The notes: generated by a model not told the origin, from the letters alone. 64,000 bases of DNA from Symbiodinium natans (GCA_905221605.1 CAJNDS010002623.1:267001-331000), one strand, 5' to 3'; shown: positions 49,440 through 60,354, counted from the first letter of the stretch. Program-made: numbers and translations.

Positions 49440-49860
49440 ATACGCCGATACGCGACCCCTGCGGGGGCTTCCATCAGCAAGATTCCACGAGGAACAGGCG
49501 CAGGGAATACACAAGCACCCCTGACACCCGAAGCCGTCCAAAGCGCAAGCCCGGACGGCCTCGTGTTCACGTGACATCCTGCCGACGGACCCCTGCAGAC
49601 CCCCCTCCACCCTGCCCCCTAGCCCTGGACCCTACACCCCGCACCGTCCGCCCGGCTGTGCTTCCCCTGTTGGGGGTCGGCGGCACTGGCGGTAGCCATT
49701 AAATAATTTAGAAGGTCATGCTGACGGGCTAAGCCCACCGCCCCTGATGACCAAACCCCCCCCTTCATCACACTGTCATATGCCCTGAGAAATGCCTACG
49801 CCCTAACCCGTAAATCCCACTCCCCAATCCAAGCCAAGTGGGCACAACTTTGCAAAACTC
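49440..49860. other. unassigned GC-rich stretch
   Basis: Few repeats are present. A plus-strand frame reads ISKIPRGTGAGNTQAPLTPE and the minus strand is also open. No motif decides between them, so no gene is called. Confidence 0.3.
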
Positions 49861-49890
49861 TAAACTCTAAACCCTAAACCCCTCATTATG

Positions 49891-49948
49891 TCATTGCCAG
49901 AAGCCAACGGCCTCGACCGTCAGCGGCGGTTCCGCCGGCTCCTGGCCA
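49891..49948 (-). CDS. probable micro-exon (GQEPAEPPLTVEAVGF)
   Basis: The minus strand reads GQEPAEPPLTVEAVGFWQ, then TGA. Paralogous to islands at 33866, 34690 and 50913. The terminal TGA suggests the exon ends before it. Confidence 0.45.
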
Positions 49949-50459
49949 GAGTTTTGGGCTTACGGGTTTGCTTTGCAGGGTTGGTGGGGTGGGAATTTGG
50001 ATCCTGACGCTTGTAAGGCGCCAGGGTTTGCAAGTTTCTGGTTGAAGGTTTTCAGGGTTGCGTGTGTGTTTTTCGTGTTTCGGGCTGAGCGTTTGCGGGT
50101 CTAGCATTCATTTCGGTTCTACTGAAACTCTACCCACAACACATTGCCGACTGCCCTAGCAAGGGTATGTCGTGGGTGTTGTGTTTTCGGGTTGGGCGTC
50201 TGAGGGTCTAGGCTGTAGGATCTGCTCTGAAACTCTACCGGAACCTGCAAGTATCCCAACTTCTTGCACATTGCCCAAGAAGAAAGAGCTGCAACAGCAG
50301 CAATTTACTTGGGGCTCACAAGTGGTAAGGCGTTGAGGGTTGGGGGCGAAGCGTTGCCCTCAACCCTGAACACCTGAACCCGCAAGTCGAGAAGTTTCAC
50401 GTCGGCCCATTTTTAGCCCAGAAGCCCGAAACCATGGCGTCCCAATCCAACCAAGTGAT

Positions 50460-50900
50460 CCCCCGTCATTACCCTAAACCCTAAACCCTAAACCCTAAAC
50501 CCTAAACCCTAAAGCCTAAACCCTAAACCCTAAACCCCATGTCATTGATCCAAGGCCTCCGCAGGCTCCTGGCCAGAGTCGAAGGATGAAACCCCCAATA
50601 AACCCTAACCCCCCCAAACCCCTAAACTCCAAAACCCCAAAACCCATAAACCCTAAACCCCTAAACACCAAACCCCAAACCCCAAACCCCCAAAAAGCCT
50701 AAATCCCTAAACCCCAAACCCCCCAAAAGCCCTAAATCCGGAACCCTAAACCCTAAACCCCAAAAAACCACACACCCCCCCAAACAAAAAAATAAAAAAT
50801 AAACCTATATCCGGAACCCTAAAGCCCTAACCCTAAACCCAAAAACCCTAAACCCTAAAATTCCCGAAACCCTAAACCCTAAACCCTAAACCCTAAGCCC
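50460..50900. repeat. CCCTAAA and CCCCAAA variant tracts
   Basis: CCCTAAA at about 50468-50537, then a worn QEPAEA island, then mixed CCCCTAAA, CCCCAAA and CCTAAATC units to 50900. A long compound array. Confidence 0.8.
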
Positions 50901-50912
50901 TCCTTAAGTGCA

Positions 50913-50972
50913 CCCCTCGCGCTTGCCAGAGGCCCCAAGAATGCCTCGGAGGGCAGCTGGGGCTCCGCGGGC
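50913..50972 (-). CDS. probable micro-exon (EPAEPQLPSEAFLGPLASAR)
   Basis: After a TAG-GAG junction twenty minus-strand codons read EPAEPQLPSEAFLGPLASAR. It is the cleanest member of the EPAEP exon type. Confidence 0.5.
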
Positions 50973-51078
50973 TCCTAGTCCCGTAAAGTTGGAGGCTCAG
51001 GGTGCTTAAGAACCCAAGAATAGCTGGGGTTTAGGGTTTAGGGTTTAGGGTTTAGGGTTTAGGGTTTAGGGTTTAGGG

Positions 51079-51160
51079 GTATCACTTACGGCACCTATGG
51101 GGCTTATAAGTGGGTCACAAGTACAGCTATAATTGGGTTAGAAGTACCATGAACCTCCAA
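51079..51160. mobile_element. MITE right half, CTTGGAGGTTCATGGTA family, joined to TTTAGGG
   Basis: The right half with GGGTTAGAAGTACCATGAACCTCCAA is present. The left half is missing, and TTTAGGG repeat (51025-51078) abuts the break. Confidence 0.6.
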
Positions 51161-51178
51161 CAAACCTTGGAGCATGGT

Positions 51179-51379
51179 TTAAGGGTGACTAGTGCTGGGA
51201 TTCCCTTCAGCAACCCTCTCCTTTAGTAACTTTCTTGGGGTCTGAGGCTGAGGAGTGTGCTGTTCCAACTTTTTGGGAACTTGCCGTACGGCTTCCGTAG
51301 TCCCAGAGGCTCCATTTGTAGTGCTATTCTGGAATTGCGGTAGGTCGCCCAGAAGGGTTTTGGGTCCATCATTCCACAA
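51179..51379 (-). CDS. possible exon (PKKLEQHTPQPQTPRKLLKE)
   Basis: A 66-codon minus-strand frame includes ARQVPKKLEQH- and RKLLKERVAEGN-like stretches, hydrophilic and repeat-free. The last part resembles real coding sequence. There is no family or paralogue, and the edges are unknown. Confidence 0.3.
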   Translation of the reverse strand: MWNDGPKTLLGDLPQFQNSTTNGASGTTEAVRQVPKKLEQHTPQPQTPRKLLKERVAEGNPSTSHP

Positions 51380-51854
51380 CTGTACTACAAACGAACACCC
51401 AAGGAGCTTTTCATTCCTTCGGGCTTAGGGATTTTCGAGTTAGGGCATTAAGTTCTAGGGTGTTGCGTTCTGGGGTTTTAGGCATTCGGGCTTTGGCAAG
51501 TTCAGGTGTCAGGGTGTAGCGTGTCTGGGTCGGGTGTTCCAGGGCCTCCAGGGTTTGGGATCCACCAAAGTAATTGCCGTGTGAGTGTAAAGCCAAGTTG
51601 CTGAGTAATTACCCTGACCCCAAGAAAGGTCAACCTTTCAGATTTCGCAGGTATTACCCTGAACGCGGAATCCTACTTTTTGGGGGACGATATTAGGGGT
51701 CCCTTATTTTCGTAAAAACCCCCCCCATTCAGGCTAATGAAGGTGATTTACTGTGTAGGGGGTCCAGGACATTGTAAACCCTAAACCCCAAACCCTAAAC
51801 CCCTAAACCCTAAACCCCTAGACCCTAAACCCTAAACCCAAAGTAATTACCACC

Positions 51855-51903
51855 CAGAGCACGCAGGTCTCCTCGGGGCTAGCGGACTCCGGAAGCTCCT
51901 TCG
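51855..51903 (-). CDS. probable micro-exon (KELPESASPEETC)
   Basis: The minus strand reads KELPESASPEETCVL between CCCTAAA and TTTAGGG tracts. It matches the acidic PE-rich set. Confidence 0.35.
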
Positions 51904-51904
51904 G

Positions 51905-52170
51905 GTTAGGGTTTAGGGTTTAGGGTTTAGGGTTTAGGGTTCAGGGTTTAGGGTTTAGGGTTTAGGGTTTAGGGTTTGGGGTTTGGGATTTGGGGTTTGG
52001 GGTTTGGGGTTCGGGGGTTTAGGAGTGAATGCTGTTCGGGCTGTTAGGGTTTAGGGATATTTGGGTTTAGGGTTTAGGGTTTAGGGATGTTTGGGCTTTA
52101 GAGCTTGGGGTCTAGGGATATTTGGGCTTTTAGGGTTTAGGGATGTTTGGGCCTTTAGGGTTTTGGGCCT
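51905..52170. repeat. TTTAGGG tract grading into TTTGGGG and longer units
   Basis: Pure TTTAGGG gives way to TTTGGGG and then to 25-30 bp units of the type TTTAGGGATGTTTGGGC. Confidence 0.85.
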
Positions 52171-52230
52171 TTAGGGTTTTCGGGCTTCGCAGCTTGAGGG
52201 ACAATACGGCTTGGGGTCTATCATGGGTCC

Positions 52231-52336
52231 CAAAGGGTCCATGTACCCATGTAGTATATACTTGGGCCTTAAAGGGGCTCCAATACAGTAGCTTTGGGAC
52301 CCAAAATATGTACTACATGGGTACATGGACTCTTGT
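52231..52336. mobile_element. MITE, AAGGGTCCATGTACCT family (copy 8)
   Basis: CAAAGGGTCCATGTACCCAT pairs with ATGGGTACATGGACTCTTG. It has a long symmetric arm including GTAGTATATACTTGGGCC. Confidence 0.7.
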
Positions 52337-52483
52337 GGGCTTTAAGGAAGGCAGGCTGGGAGGTTGAGCCACTCCTGAAGTTGCGGCCGGGCGCAACTTT
52401 GTTCCCCCCCCCCCCGCCCTCCAGCCAGCCTCTTACCAGTCGATGCTTCCGTCCGTGAACTCATTGTAAGGCTTATATACCAA

Positions 52484-52586
52484 GACTTGGAGGATCGGGG
52501 TGATAAGTACCTGGTTGGGCTTATAAGTAATCCTTGCTTTTATCCCCCTTACTACACTTAGTAAGTCCCCTGATCCTTTACGTAGG
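52484..52586. mobile_element. inverted-repeat element, GGAGGATCGGGG family
   Basis: ACTTGGAGGATCGGGGTGATAAGTACC pairs loosely with GTAAGTCCCCTGATCC. A related sequence lies at 53296-53400 and an end-only copy at 24376-24466. Confidence 0.5.
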
Positions 52587-52722
52587 GTTTGGTAGGGTTT
52601 ACGGGGGGGGGCACACTACACACCCTAAACCCCTGCGCCCGCCACGCCTCCTCGCGCCCGCCGTAGCCTCGGGGGATCTGCCTGAGAAAGGGCTTAGGGT
52701 TTAGGGTTTAGGGTGTGCTGCT

Positions 52723-52862
52723 CTACTTGGAGGTTCATGGTACTTACTGACCGCATTGTATTTGCACTGATAACACACTTATAACCACATGAGGGGAATT
52801 CAGCGGTTTACAAGTGGGTTATACGTACAGTTATATTTGGGTTGCAAGGAGCCTGAACTCCA
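52723..52862. mobile_element. MITE, CTTGGAGGTTCATGGTA family (late copy)
   Basis: CTACTTGGAGGTTCATGGTACTT pairs with GCAAGGAGCCTGAACTCCAA. The interior CACATGAGGGGAATTCAGCGG matches the copy at 24034. Confidence 0.65.
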
Positions 52863-52914
52863 ATACAGGCAACCTACCCCCCCCCCAGAATGGGTTCTCC
52901 GTGGGAAAGCCTGT

Positions 52915-53030
52915 TACTATTTGCTTAAGAACCCCAAAAGAATAAATAGTAATAACAATAACAATCCTTATAAATTACCCTTAATGAGGAAGAATATTCT
53001 TACTTTTTCGGGGTTCTTAAGCAATTAGTA
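52915..53030. mobile_element. MITE, ACTATTTGCTTAAGAACCCC family (best copy)
   Basis: TACTATTTGCTTAAGAACCCC pairs with GGGGTTCTTAAGCAATTAGTA, an inverted repeat of about 20 bp with one mismatch. The interior is AATAAC-rich. Confidence 0.75.
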
Positions 53031-53189
53031 GGGGAAGGGCACTCGGCCGAGTGCCCCACGGCTGGATGCACGGTGAGTAGGCAGGGAGGCTCGAACGCAA
53101 CCTTGATGGGGCAGCGCGTGCTCCGGAGATTCGGAAGTCTAAGTCCCTAAACCCTAAACCCTAAACCCTAAACCCTAAAGCCTAGTAAG

Positions 53190-53640
53190 CTCAGCTCAAG
53201 CAAGCAGCATCATGAATGAATCGCCACTACCCTCAGGCTCGTGCACCCCGCGAGGATCGAACGGAACAAATACCGACACTTCTTAGGGGCTTAAACCCCA
53301 CTTGCTGGATCGGGGCACTTGTTAAGTAGGGTTATAAGTACCTTAATTGGGCTTACAAGGAATTATAAGTCTAGTTCCCTTACTTATAATCACTCTCGCT
53401 ATCCGTTAAGTATACCCTGCATAACCCTGGTGTGAGATGCAGGTAGGCTTTGTTCAGGGTCTGCCGGCGGCTCTTATATATACCCCAGCTTCCGGTTGCT
53501 AAGCCCTGAACCCTCCCAGAAGGTTCGTGAGCAGCTATAAGAATTGTAGGTTTGCAGGTCCCCTGAACACGAGGTGATGGTCGCTTCTAATACTGCAATC
53601 CTACTCATGTGCCGGGTTCTATGTACCCCTAAACCCTAAA
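53190..53640. other. unassigned stretch with worn inverted repeat
   Basis: Contains the GGATCGGGG-related element at 53296-53400. Otherwise no gene or repeat is supported. Confidence 0.4.
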
Positions 53641-53687
53641 CCCCAAACCCTGATAAAGCCCAAGCCCTAAACCCCGAACTCTGCGAC

Positions 53688-53741
53688 CCAGCAGCGGCGA
53701 CGGTGGCACTGCTGGTGGTGGTGCATGATCTTCTTCACCTC
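53688..53741 (-). CDS. possible micro-exon (EVKKIMHHHQQCHRRRCW)
   Basis: Eighteen minus-strand codons read EVKKIMHHHQQCHRRRCW, beginning at GAG after a CCAGCG junction. The His/Arg/Cys composition differs from the Ala/Glu islands. The CAC repeat may make it a chance frame. Confidence 0.25.
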
Positions 53742-53759
53742 GCTGGCGGTTTACGGGTT

Positions 53760-54290
53760 TAGGGCTTAGGGTTCAGGGTTTCAGTAATTAAGCGCTTTAA
53801 AAGGCACTGGATGCGAGTGTGGAGTGGCTTTAGGGAGTGGTCAGAGTTTTGCTGCCCTTTTTGTCTGCAGTCTCTGGGGATTTTTGATAAACCCCCTAAG
53901 CACTATAGGGTTTGGGATTGCCCCAAGTCCCAGACCCTAAGCCCTGACACCCACAGCCCCTGTAGACACACTCCAAGATCTGCAACATCTTCAGCCTACT
54001 CTGCCCCGATGTCTATAAGGTTCTTCTCGAAGGGGTTCCATATACCAGAAGCAATCAACAAGCGATCTTAAGATACCCCCTACCTCAGACCCCTGAGGTG
54101 GTACTCTTGGGTTTCGGGCACCCTTTTTAAGGTAAGATTCCCTAAAAGGGAATTCTGGGGCCATGTTCGGAGTATGTGAAGGGAACACCTTTGCGGGTAC
54201 AACCTTAGGGGTGCGAGCCTTAACCCCTTGATCTACGTACAAAGGGAGCCTACCCAATAAATGTTCTGCCCTAGCCCCAAAACCCCAATC
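53760..54290. other. unassigned stretch
   Basis: Open frames occur on both strands but have no recognisable motif or duplicate. No gene is called. Confidence 0.3.
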
Positions 54291-54462
54291 CCGAAACCCG
54301 AAACCCTTAAACCCTTAAACCTAAACCCTAAACCCTAAACCCTAAACCCTTAAACCCTAAGCCCCCTAAACGCGCCTTGCTCTCCCAGAGCCGGAGGTTT
54401 GCCCTGGTTTCGGGGCGCAATGTAGGAGCCTATCTTTGATTTAGAAGTAGGTGTACGGGTTT

Positions 54463-54600
54463 AGTTTAGGGTTTAGGGTTTAGGGTTTAGGGTTTATAGG
54501 GTATAGGGTTTAGGGTTTAGGGTTTAGGGTTTAGGGTTTAGGGTTTAGGGTTTAGGGTTTAGGGTTTAGGGTTTAGGGTTTAGGGTTTAGGGTTTAGGGT
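54463..54600. repeat. TTTAGGG tract
   Basis: About nineteen units, one of the longest pure tracts in the window, interrupted once by GGTTTATAGGGTATAGGG. Confidence 0.9.
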
Positions 54601-54805
54601 CCGCCGACCCTGGCGGCGTGTTGGATGGGTTTGAGGAGGTGAAAACCTCCCTCTTTCCCTCCTTACCCCCCAAAACGCGGGGGAGGGGGGGGGGGTCGGG
54701 GGTCGGTGCACAATTTTTGTGGAGGACCGCGCCACCCACACAGCGTAAACAGGCATTCAGCACAGGGGGGTAGGGGCGCCCTCAGCAAAATCAGTTTTTG
54801 GCCCC

Positions 54806-55105
<300 letters not shown>

Positions 55106-55123
55106 CCCACCTGTCTTTTTGGC

Positions 55124-55318
55124 TTGAGCTTGTCCTGCTACCCCCTACCCGCCCCCAAGCGTTTCACAGAACTCTGCCGAGCAGGCTGGGATGATCTTCG
55201 AACCATGCGAGCGGGTTTAGACCTCTCAACTATGCTCCAGCGGGGTCGGCGGCTTGAGCCGGAGGCTCTTAAATTACTAGGGGAGAAGATTGCTGGTTGG
55301 GAGCCTTGGGGGACTTAG
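55124..55318 (+). CDS. possible plus-strand exon after the poly-C block
   Basis: The frame reads RFTELCRAGWDDLRTMRAGL and LEPEALKLLGEKIAGWEPWG before a stop. The composition is plausible for protein, but no paralogue or domain is known and the upstream part runs into poly-C. Confidence 0.25.
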   Translation: MSLSCYPLPAPKRFTELCRAGWDDLRTMRAGLDLSTMLQRGRRLEPEALKLLGEKIAGWEPWGT

Positions 55319-55589
55319 TACTAGTTCAGGTTCTTAAGTAGGACAACCCCACTTTGGGTGATGTTTCGTGCGTAGAATTCATGTTGCACAGTACCTACTA
55401 CTGACTAAGTGCCCTAAACCCTAAACCCAAAACCCAAAACCCCAAACCCAAAACCCAACCCCTTAACCTCTAAGCACACGCCCAACACCAAGGGTCTAGA
55501 CGCGAACGTCAGGGTTATAGGGTTTAGGGTTTAGGGTTTAGGATTTGGGGTTTAGGGTTTATGGTTTGGGGTTTAGGGTTGCAGCGGTG

Positions 55590-55980
55590 GGTGGACTGGG
55601 GTCTTGTTGAGCAAGTTAGGTTAAACTACCAGGACCCAGACAGCCCAACACCCCTTAAGTCAGGAATATACCTCAGACTACATAGGGATCCTTAGTAAGA
55701 TTTACGGCATGTTCCTAAATTCATTGGTTGGGCTCTTTCGGGAGTGCTGTACTTGGCTTTGAGTTCCGGCGCCCTTTTGGAGATGGCGCCTCTCCACGCA
55801 AACCTCCTGCTATATCTTGTCGACCCTAACCCCCTGCAAACGCTTATTCGACCCTCTAAACCCTCCGTAACCCTGTTCCCAACAACCCCCAAAAAAACCT
55901 TTGAGTTTTTGGGGCTTTCCAGGGAATCTGACCCCCCGACAAAAAGATGAAAGTAATGGAGGTCCGGGCTACCTAGCCTA
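55590..55980. other. unassigned stretch
   Basis: A plus-strand frame at 55744-55950 and a minus-strand frame overlap. Neither is recognisable. Confidence 0.3.
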
Positions 55981-56199
55981 ACCCCAAACCCTCAAGCCTC
56001 AACCCGAAGCACCTTGCCTCTGACCCGAAACCCTAAACCCTAAGCCCTAAACCCCTAAACCCCTAAAGCCCCAAACCCCAAACCCCACACCCCAAACCCC
56101 AAACCCTAAACCCTAAACCCTAAATCCTAAACCCTAAACCCTAAACCCTAAACCCTAAACCCTAACCCCTCAACCCCTCAACCTTGCCTCTCCAGCTCC

Positions 56200-56270
56200 C
56201 TCGGGATCTGCACCCTCAGGATCTGCGATGGGAGCCGGGGCTGACGATGACGACGCCTCGGTTCTTCGAT
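56200..56270 (-). CDS. possible micro-exon (ADPEGADPEGAGEA)
   Basis: The minus strand reads ASSSSAPAPIADPEGADPEGA, with a doubled DPEGA unit. The plus strand is also open (GSAPSGSAMGAGADDDDAS). Similarity to the acidic islands favours minus. Confidence 0.3.
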
Positions 56271-56324
56271 GCTCGGAACCAGAAACCCCACCCCCCCCAC
56301 AACTGGTAAAAGGGGGGGTTGGGG

Positions 56325-56490
56325 TTTAGGGTTTAGGGTTTGGGGTTTGGGGTTTGGGGTTTGGGGTTTGGGGTTTGGGGTTTGGGGTTTGGGGTTTGGG
56401 GTTTGGGGTTTGGGGTTGGGGGTTGGGGGTTGGGGTTGGGGGTTGGGGGTTTGGGGTTTCGGGAGTAGGTTTTAGGGTTTAGGGTTTTGG
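56325..56490. repeat. TTTGGGG array
   Basis: After two TTTAGGG units come about twelve TTTGGGG units, then GTTGGGG and GGTTGGG variants. A nearly pure array of a mutant heptamer. Confidence 0.9.
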
Positions 56491-56499
56491 GTATAGGCG

Positions 56500-57115
56500 G
56501 TATAGGGTTTGGGTCATACGGAGTTTCACAGAGCATTGGAAAGAGCCGCTTAAAAGGGAAATCCTTGCTCAGAAGGGAATCTTCCTGATGGCTGTTTTGG
56601 GGCTAGCGTTTTAGGTTTAGGGTTTAGGGTACCATGTAATCAAGGACTATGAATACAAGGGACCTGCCCGTTTAGCACCAAGCTCGCAATCTTACACGCC
56701 TCTCCGATTCTGCCTTAAGCAGCTAAGTGCCGGCAGATTGCTAGCCCTGATTGAACACCAAAACCTTAAACACACAAAGCCCTGCCCACATCTAAGAACC
56801 TTTACGTCCTTACCCTCCGCTCCCCCAAAACAAACTAAAACAAAAAAAACAAAAAAAAACCTACCCTAAACCCAAAACCCGAAACTCGAAACCCTAAACC
56901 CTAACTTACGTGTACTTTGGTGCTGAGGGCTACAGTTCTTAGGGACATCGGGGTTTCTCTGGTAGAATGTATATGCCAGGTTCCGCAATAACCTGGGAGA
57001 AAAAAGGCCACCCTTTTAAGGGATCCTAAAGGGTCTAGGGTGGTTCCGCAAAAAACCTAGGAGAGAAAAAGACGCCCTTTTTGGACTATTTAGGCTTGTC
57101 AGGGATCCTCAAGGG
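56500..57115. other. unassigned stretch with a doubled GGTTCCGCAA segment
   Basis: GGTTCCGCAATAACCTGGGAGAAAAA at about 56981 and GGTTCCGCAAAAAACCTAGGAG at about 57042 are tandem relatives, each followed by a GCC(A)CCCTTTT phrase. No gene is supported. Confidence 0.45.
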
Positions 57116-57289
57116 TTTAGGGTTTAGGGTTTAGGGTTTAGGGTTTAGGGTTTAGGGTTCAGGGATCCTACAGCAGAGGGAAGGCTACCATCAACCCGGG
57201 GCAGTGGGTGCCGCGCTTGGCCGAAAGGCGACGTGGCGAAGGGCGAAGCCCGCGCCTTGCCATCCGATGGACGATCTTAATTTCATGAT

Positions 57290-57475
57290 GGTTTAGGGTT
57301 TAGGGTTTAGGGTTTAGGGTTTAGGGTTTAGGGTTTAGGGTTTAGGGTTTAGGGTTTAGGGTTTAGGGTTTAGGGTTCAGGATTTGGAGTTTATAAGGTT
57401 TGGGGTTTAGGGTTTGGGGTTTAGGGTTTGTAAGGTTTAGGGTTTATAAGGTTTAGAGGATGCGTTTCCTACCAT
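57290..57475. repeat. TTTAGGG tract with TTTATAAGG variants
   Basis: Twelve pure TTTAGGG units, then mixed GTTTAGGGTTTATAAGG units. Confidence 0.9.
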
Positions 57476-57586
57476 TTGTTTAAGAACCCCTCGCAAAACA
57501 TAAAATGCACTTCCTTATGCGGGGAACATAGTATTCATACTCTTCAATGTTTTCGGGGGGGGGGGGGGTTCTTAAGCAAATAGTGG
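57471..57586. mobile_element. MITE, ACTATTTGCTTAAGAACCCC family (last copy)
   Basis: ACCATTTGTTTAAGAACCCC pairs with GGGGGTTCTTAAGCAAATAGTGG. A G-run of about 14 precedes the right arm, as in the copy at 5544. Confidence 0.7.
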
Positions 57587-57589
57587 TTA

Positions 57590-58320
57590 ATGAGATATTG
57601 TAGTGGTGGTAAAGGGATAACATTGGTGACTGGCCGCCCGGCAAGCCGTGTTTACAGTCTGCATGGGAAGCCTGTCTTCTCTGATAATATAAGTATCCCG
57701 AACCTCCAAGTACTCTACGAGTCTTTGGGTACGGAGGAAACGACACACATCCCCCAACCCCCCTCCCCCCCTCAAGCCCTTAGCACATGCCCGTTACCGG
57801 GGCGATTATGTGGGGTGCTTCGGTTTTGGGTTTAGGGGGAGCTGAAACAGAGCTAGACAGGAGAGGAGGTTTTGGGATCAGGGCGTCACAAAACTGGTTC
57901 ACAGCACCTCATCCTCAACCCTGAACTCATGAAAACTCCTACCGAACAGAAGACCCTTGAGGCCTCGAAAGCACTGTGCCCCTCCCCATGACTCTCTATT
58001 GTGTCTACCTGAAACAAGGGTTTAGGGACAGGGTTTAAGGCTTAGGGTTAAGCTGAGCCAACCTTGAAGCCCGTCTCTTCCTTACCCACACTAGCCATAC
58101 CCCCGAGACCAAGGAGGAACCTAGGAATAGAAAGGGTGCCCTTTCTGGCTTCAAGGGGATTGGAAGGGAACCTAAACCCTGAAACAAGGAAGTCAGGGTC
58201 TGCTGCGGGTCCGAGCCCCCCCCCCCCACCCCCCTCACAGAACAATTCAAAAGCACAAGCTTCAGCGCTATTTCCGCTTGGTTTTCTCAAGCAACAGAAG
58301 CGTTCCCTACGGGACTATGG
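57590..58320. other. unassigned stretch
   Basis: No duplicated island, known motif or element was identified. Open frames on both strands overlap. Confidence 0.3.
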
Positions 58321-58379
58321 CCTAAACCCTAAACTCTCAACCCTATATACCCTATACCCTAAACCCTAAACCCTAAGCC

Positions 58380-58445
58380 CCGGGCCGCCACCCTGGCTGG
58401 GGGCTGCTTCTTCTCCTTGGACTTCTCCTGGCGCCGCGCGCTCTC
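58380..58445 (-). CDS. probable micro-exon (ESARRQEKSKEKKQPPARV)
   Basis: After a CCAG-G acceptor-like junction, 22 minus-strand codons read ESARRQEKSKEKKQPPARV and on to AAR. It is strongly charged and Lys/Glu-rich, typical of a coding linker. CCCTAAA and TTTAGGG tracts flank it. Confidence 0.45.
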
Positions 58446-58966
58446 CCTGGCCAAAGGAGAAGAAGGGTTTAGGGTTTAGGTATAGGGTTTAGGGTTTAGG
58501 GTTTTAGGGTCTAGGGTTTAGGGCTTGGGGTTTGTAGGGTTTGGGGTTTAGGGCTTGGGTTTTTTTGGGTTTGGGGCTTAGGGCATGGGGTTTAGGGTCT
58601 GGGGTTTAGGCCTTGGGGTTTAGGGTTGGGGGTACGAGGTTTGGGGCTCTGGAATTTTCACAAGAAGGTGACATCGGGTTCTTACATCCCGGTAGCTCAT
58701 GGGGGTCCATAGCATAAGGGACTCCTACTAGTTGGGGGTTTATATTAGGGGTCCCTTCTTTTCGTAAACCCGCAGATGGGGTTTCTGGAAATTGGGGGTG
58801 CCCTTTCTGGGAGGTTGGTATACACTTATCGGGGCTTATAGTATTTTGGGGATGCTTTAGGGGAGTACCTCAATTTCGGAAAACCCGGTTATGCGTAGAC
58901 TCGGGAATTGAGGGCTCTAAGGTGAGGGGTTGGGGGGTTTCGGATTTGAGGGCGCACTCCATCCAC

Positions 58967-59064
58967 AACCCTAAACCCTAAACCCTAAACCCTAAACCCT
59001 AAACCCTAAACCCTAAACCCTAAACCCTAAACCCTAAACCCTAAACCCTAAACCCTAAACCCTA
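58967..59064. repeat. CCCTAAA tract
   Basis: Fourteen homogeneous units without error, so probably young. Confidence 0.9.
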
Positions 59065-59199
59065 TCTGTACCGCTAGAGTAATACGAAGGATTGGTGCCT
59101 CGCGCGCCTCCCTTCTTGTTTTACATGGGGGTTTGTAAGTCCAGCCATGGCCTCCTACCACCCAAAACCCTGACCCCTAAACTCTAAACCCTAACATTA

Positions 59200-59310
59200 A
59201 CCCTAAGCCCTAAACCCTAAACCCTGAATAAACCCTAAACCCTAAACCCTAAACCCTAAACCCTAAACCCTAAAACCCTAAAACCCTACACCCTAAACCC
59301 TAAATAAACC
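59200..59310. repeat. CCCTAAA tract with AATAAACC variants
   Basis: CCCTAAA units with two AATAAACCC insertions and a short CCCTAAAA run. Confidence 0.85.
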
Positions 59311-59406
59311 CACATTCTGGGCCCTAGGAGTCTTTCCAACCCGATCGGCCTGAAGCCTTTGGGCGCATGCGGGTTGACGCCTGGCTTGGATCAAGTCTGA
59401 GGGTAG

Positions 59407-59588
59407 TTTCATGGGCCCTTAATATGGGTGTAGGGTCTAGGGTTTAGGGTTTTTGTCATGGGCCCTTAACATGAGCCCTTACCTCCTTTATAGGGTTCTG
59501 ATGTATGGGACCTTGATTTGTTTCGGCTGAAAAGGGGACAAGAAAAGGGTCCCCTTTGCAGGGCCCTTATAAATTGGGACCATGAAAC
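59407..59588. mobile_element. inverted-repeat element interrupted by TTTAGGG
   Basis: GTTTCATGGGCCCTTAATATG at the left pairs with ATAAATTGGGACCATGAAAC at the right. Inside the left part, about 59427-59455 reads GTGTAGGGTCTAGGGTTTAGGG, after which CATGGGCCCTTAACATG appears again. The repeat seems to have been added with duplication of the element's own sequence. Confidence 0.6.
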
Positions 59589-59630
59589 TGTCCGGCGCGG
59601 TCCAATCCGCCTATGCTCGTATGCTACTAA

Positions 59631-59705
59631 GTGGTTACTTCGGGCTCAAAAAGCGGGTTAGAAGTACAGTTCTCATTGAGTTATAGGTACCCTGAACCTC
59701 CAAGT
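59631..59705. mobile_element. MITE right half, CTTGGAGGTTCATGGTA family
   Basis: GGGTTAGAAGTACAGTTCTC...GGTACCCTGAACCTCCAAG is the right half of the family, with no left half visible. Confidence 0.5.
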
Positions 59706-59910
59706 AGGGCCCAAGTATACCTATGTAACAGCCTATTGTAGTAGCAACTTCAAGGCGTTCCTGTCCTAGGAGTTTTCCAGGGCCAGGTATACCTTTAAAG
59801 AGGTTCCTTTTGCAGTAGCTTTCTAGGGCCCAAGCATACGAATGTAGTAAATAAAACTTGGGTCTTAAAGAGGTTCCTTTGGTAGTAGCTTTGTAATTAG
59901 GCCCCAAGTA
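59706..59910. repeat. tandem GGGCCCAAGTATAC/AAAGAGGTTCCTTTTG segment
   Basis: CTTAAAGAGGTTCCTTTGGTAG and TTAAAGAGGTTCCTTTTGCAG, each followed by TAGCTTT...GGCCCAAG, repeat with a spacing of about 70 bp. They resemble the centre of the AAGGGTCCATG MITE family. Confidence 0.5.
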
Positions 59911-59993
59911 ACTGGATGGAAAGTTAGGGAAGAGCACGAGCGGGTGTGTTGCGTCTGGGGGCCAGGTTAAAGGACAGTCCCGCAACTCCTGAA

Positions 59994-60124
59994 GGGTTTA
60001 GGGTTTAGGGTTTAGGGTTTAGGGTTTAGGGTTTAGGGTTTAGGGTTTGGGGTTTAGGGTTTAGGGTTTAGGGTTTGGGGTTTAGGGTTTAGGGTTTAGG
60101 GTTTAGGGTTTAGGGTTTAGGGTT
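59994..60124. repeat. TTTAGGG tract
   Basis: About eighteen units with two TTTGGGG variants. Confidence 0.9.
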
Positions 60125-60260
60125 TCTCCAGAAATCCGGAGGTTTCTCCATGGTGCACTTCAGGCTTCAGGGTCCTCAGGGTCTAGGACTTAGGGCTTAC
60201 CTTAAACCCTAAACCCTAAACCCTTTGCTCTAGTTTCTTCGGTGTTGAGTTTGCATCTAC

Positions 60261-60354
60261 CCTAAGGGTCCATGTACCCCTGCAGAAAAAATTGGGCCGC
60301 AGAAGGGAGCTTAAGGGCCCCAGGATATGCTGCATAGGTACATGGACCCTTAGG
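60261..60354. mobile_element. MITE, AAGGGTCCATGTACCT family (copy 9)
   Basis: CCTAAGGGTCCATGTACCCC pairs with TAGGTACATGGACCCTTAGG. The ends are almost perfect. Another worn relative is at 61895-61982. Confidence 0.75.
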
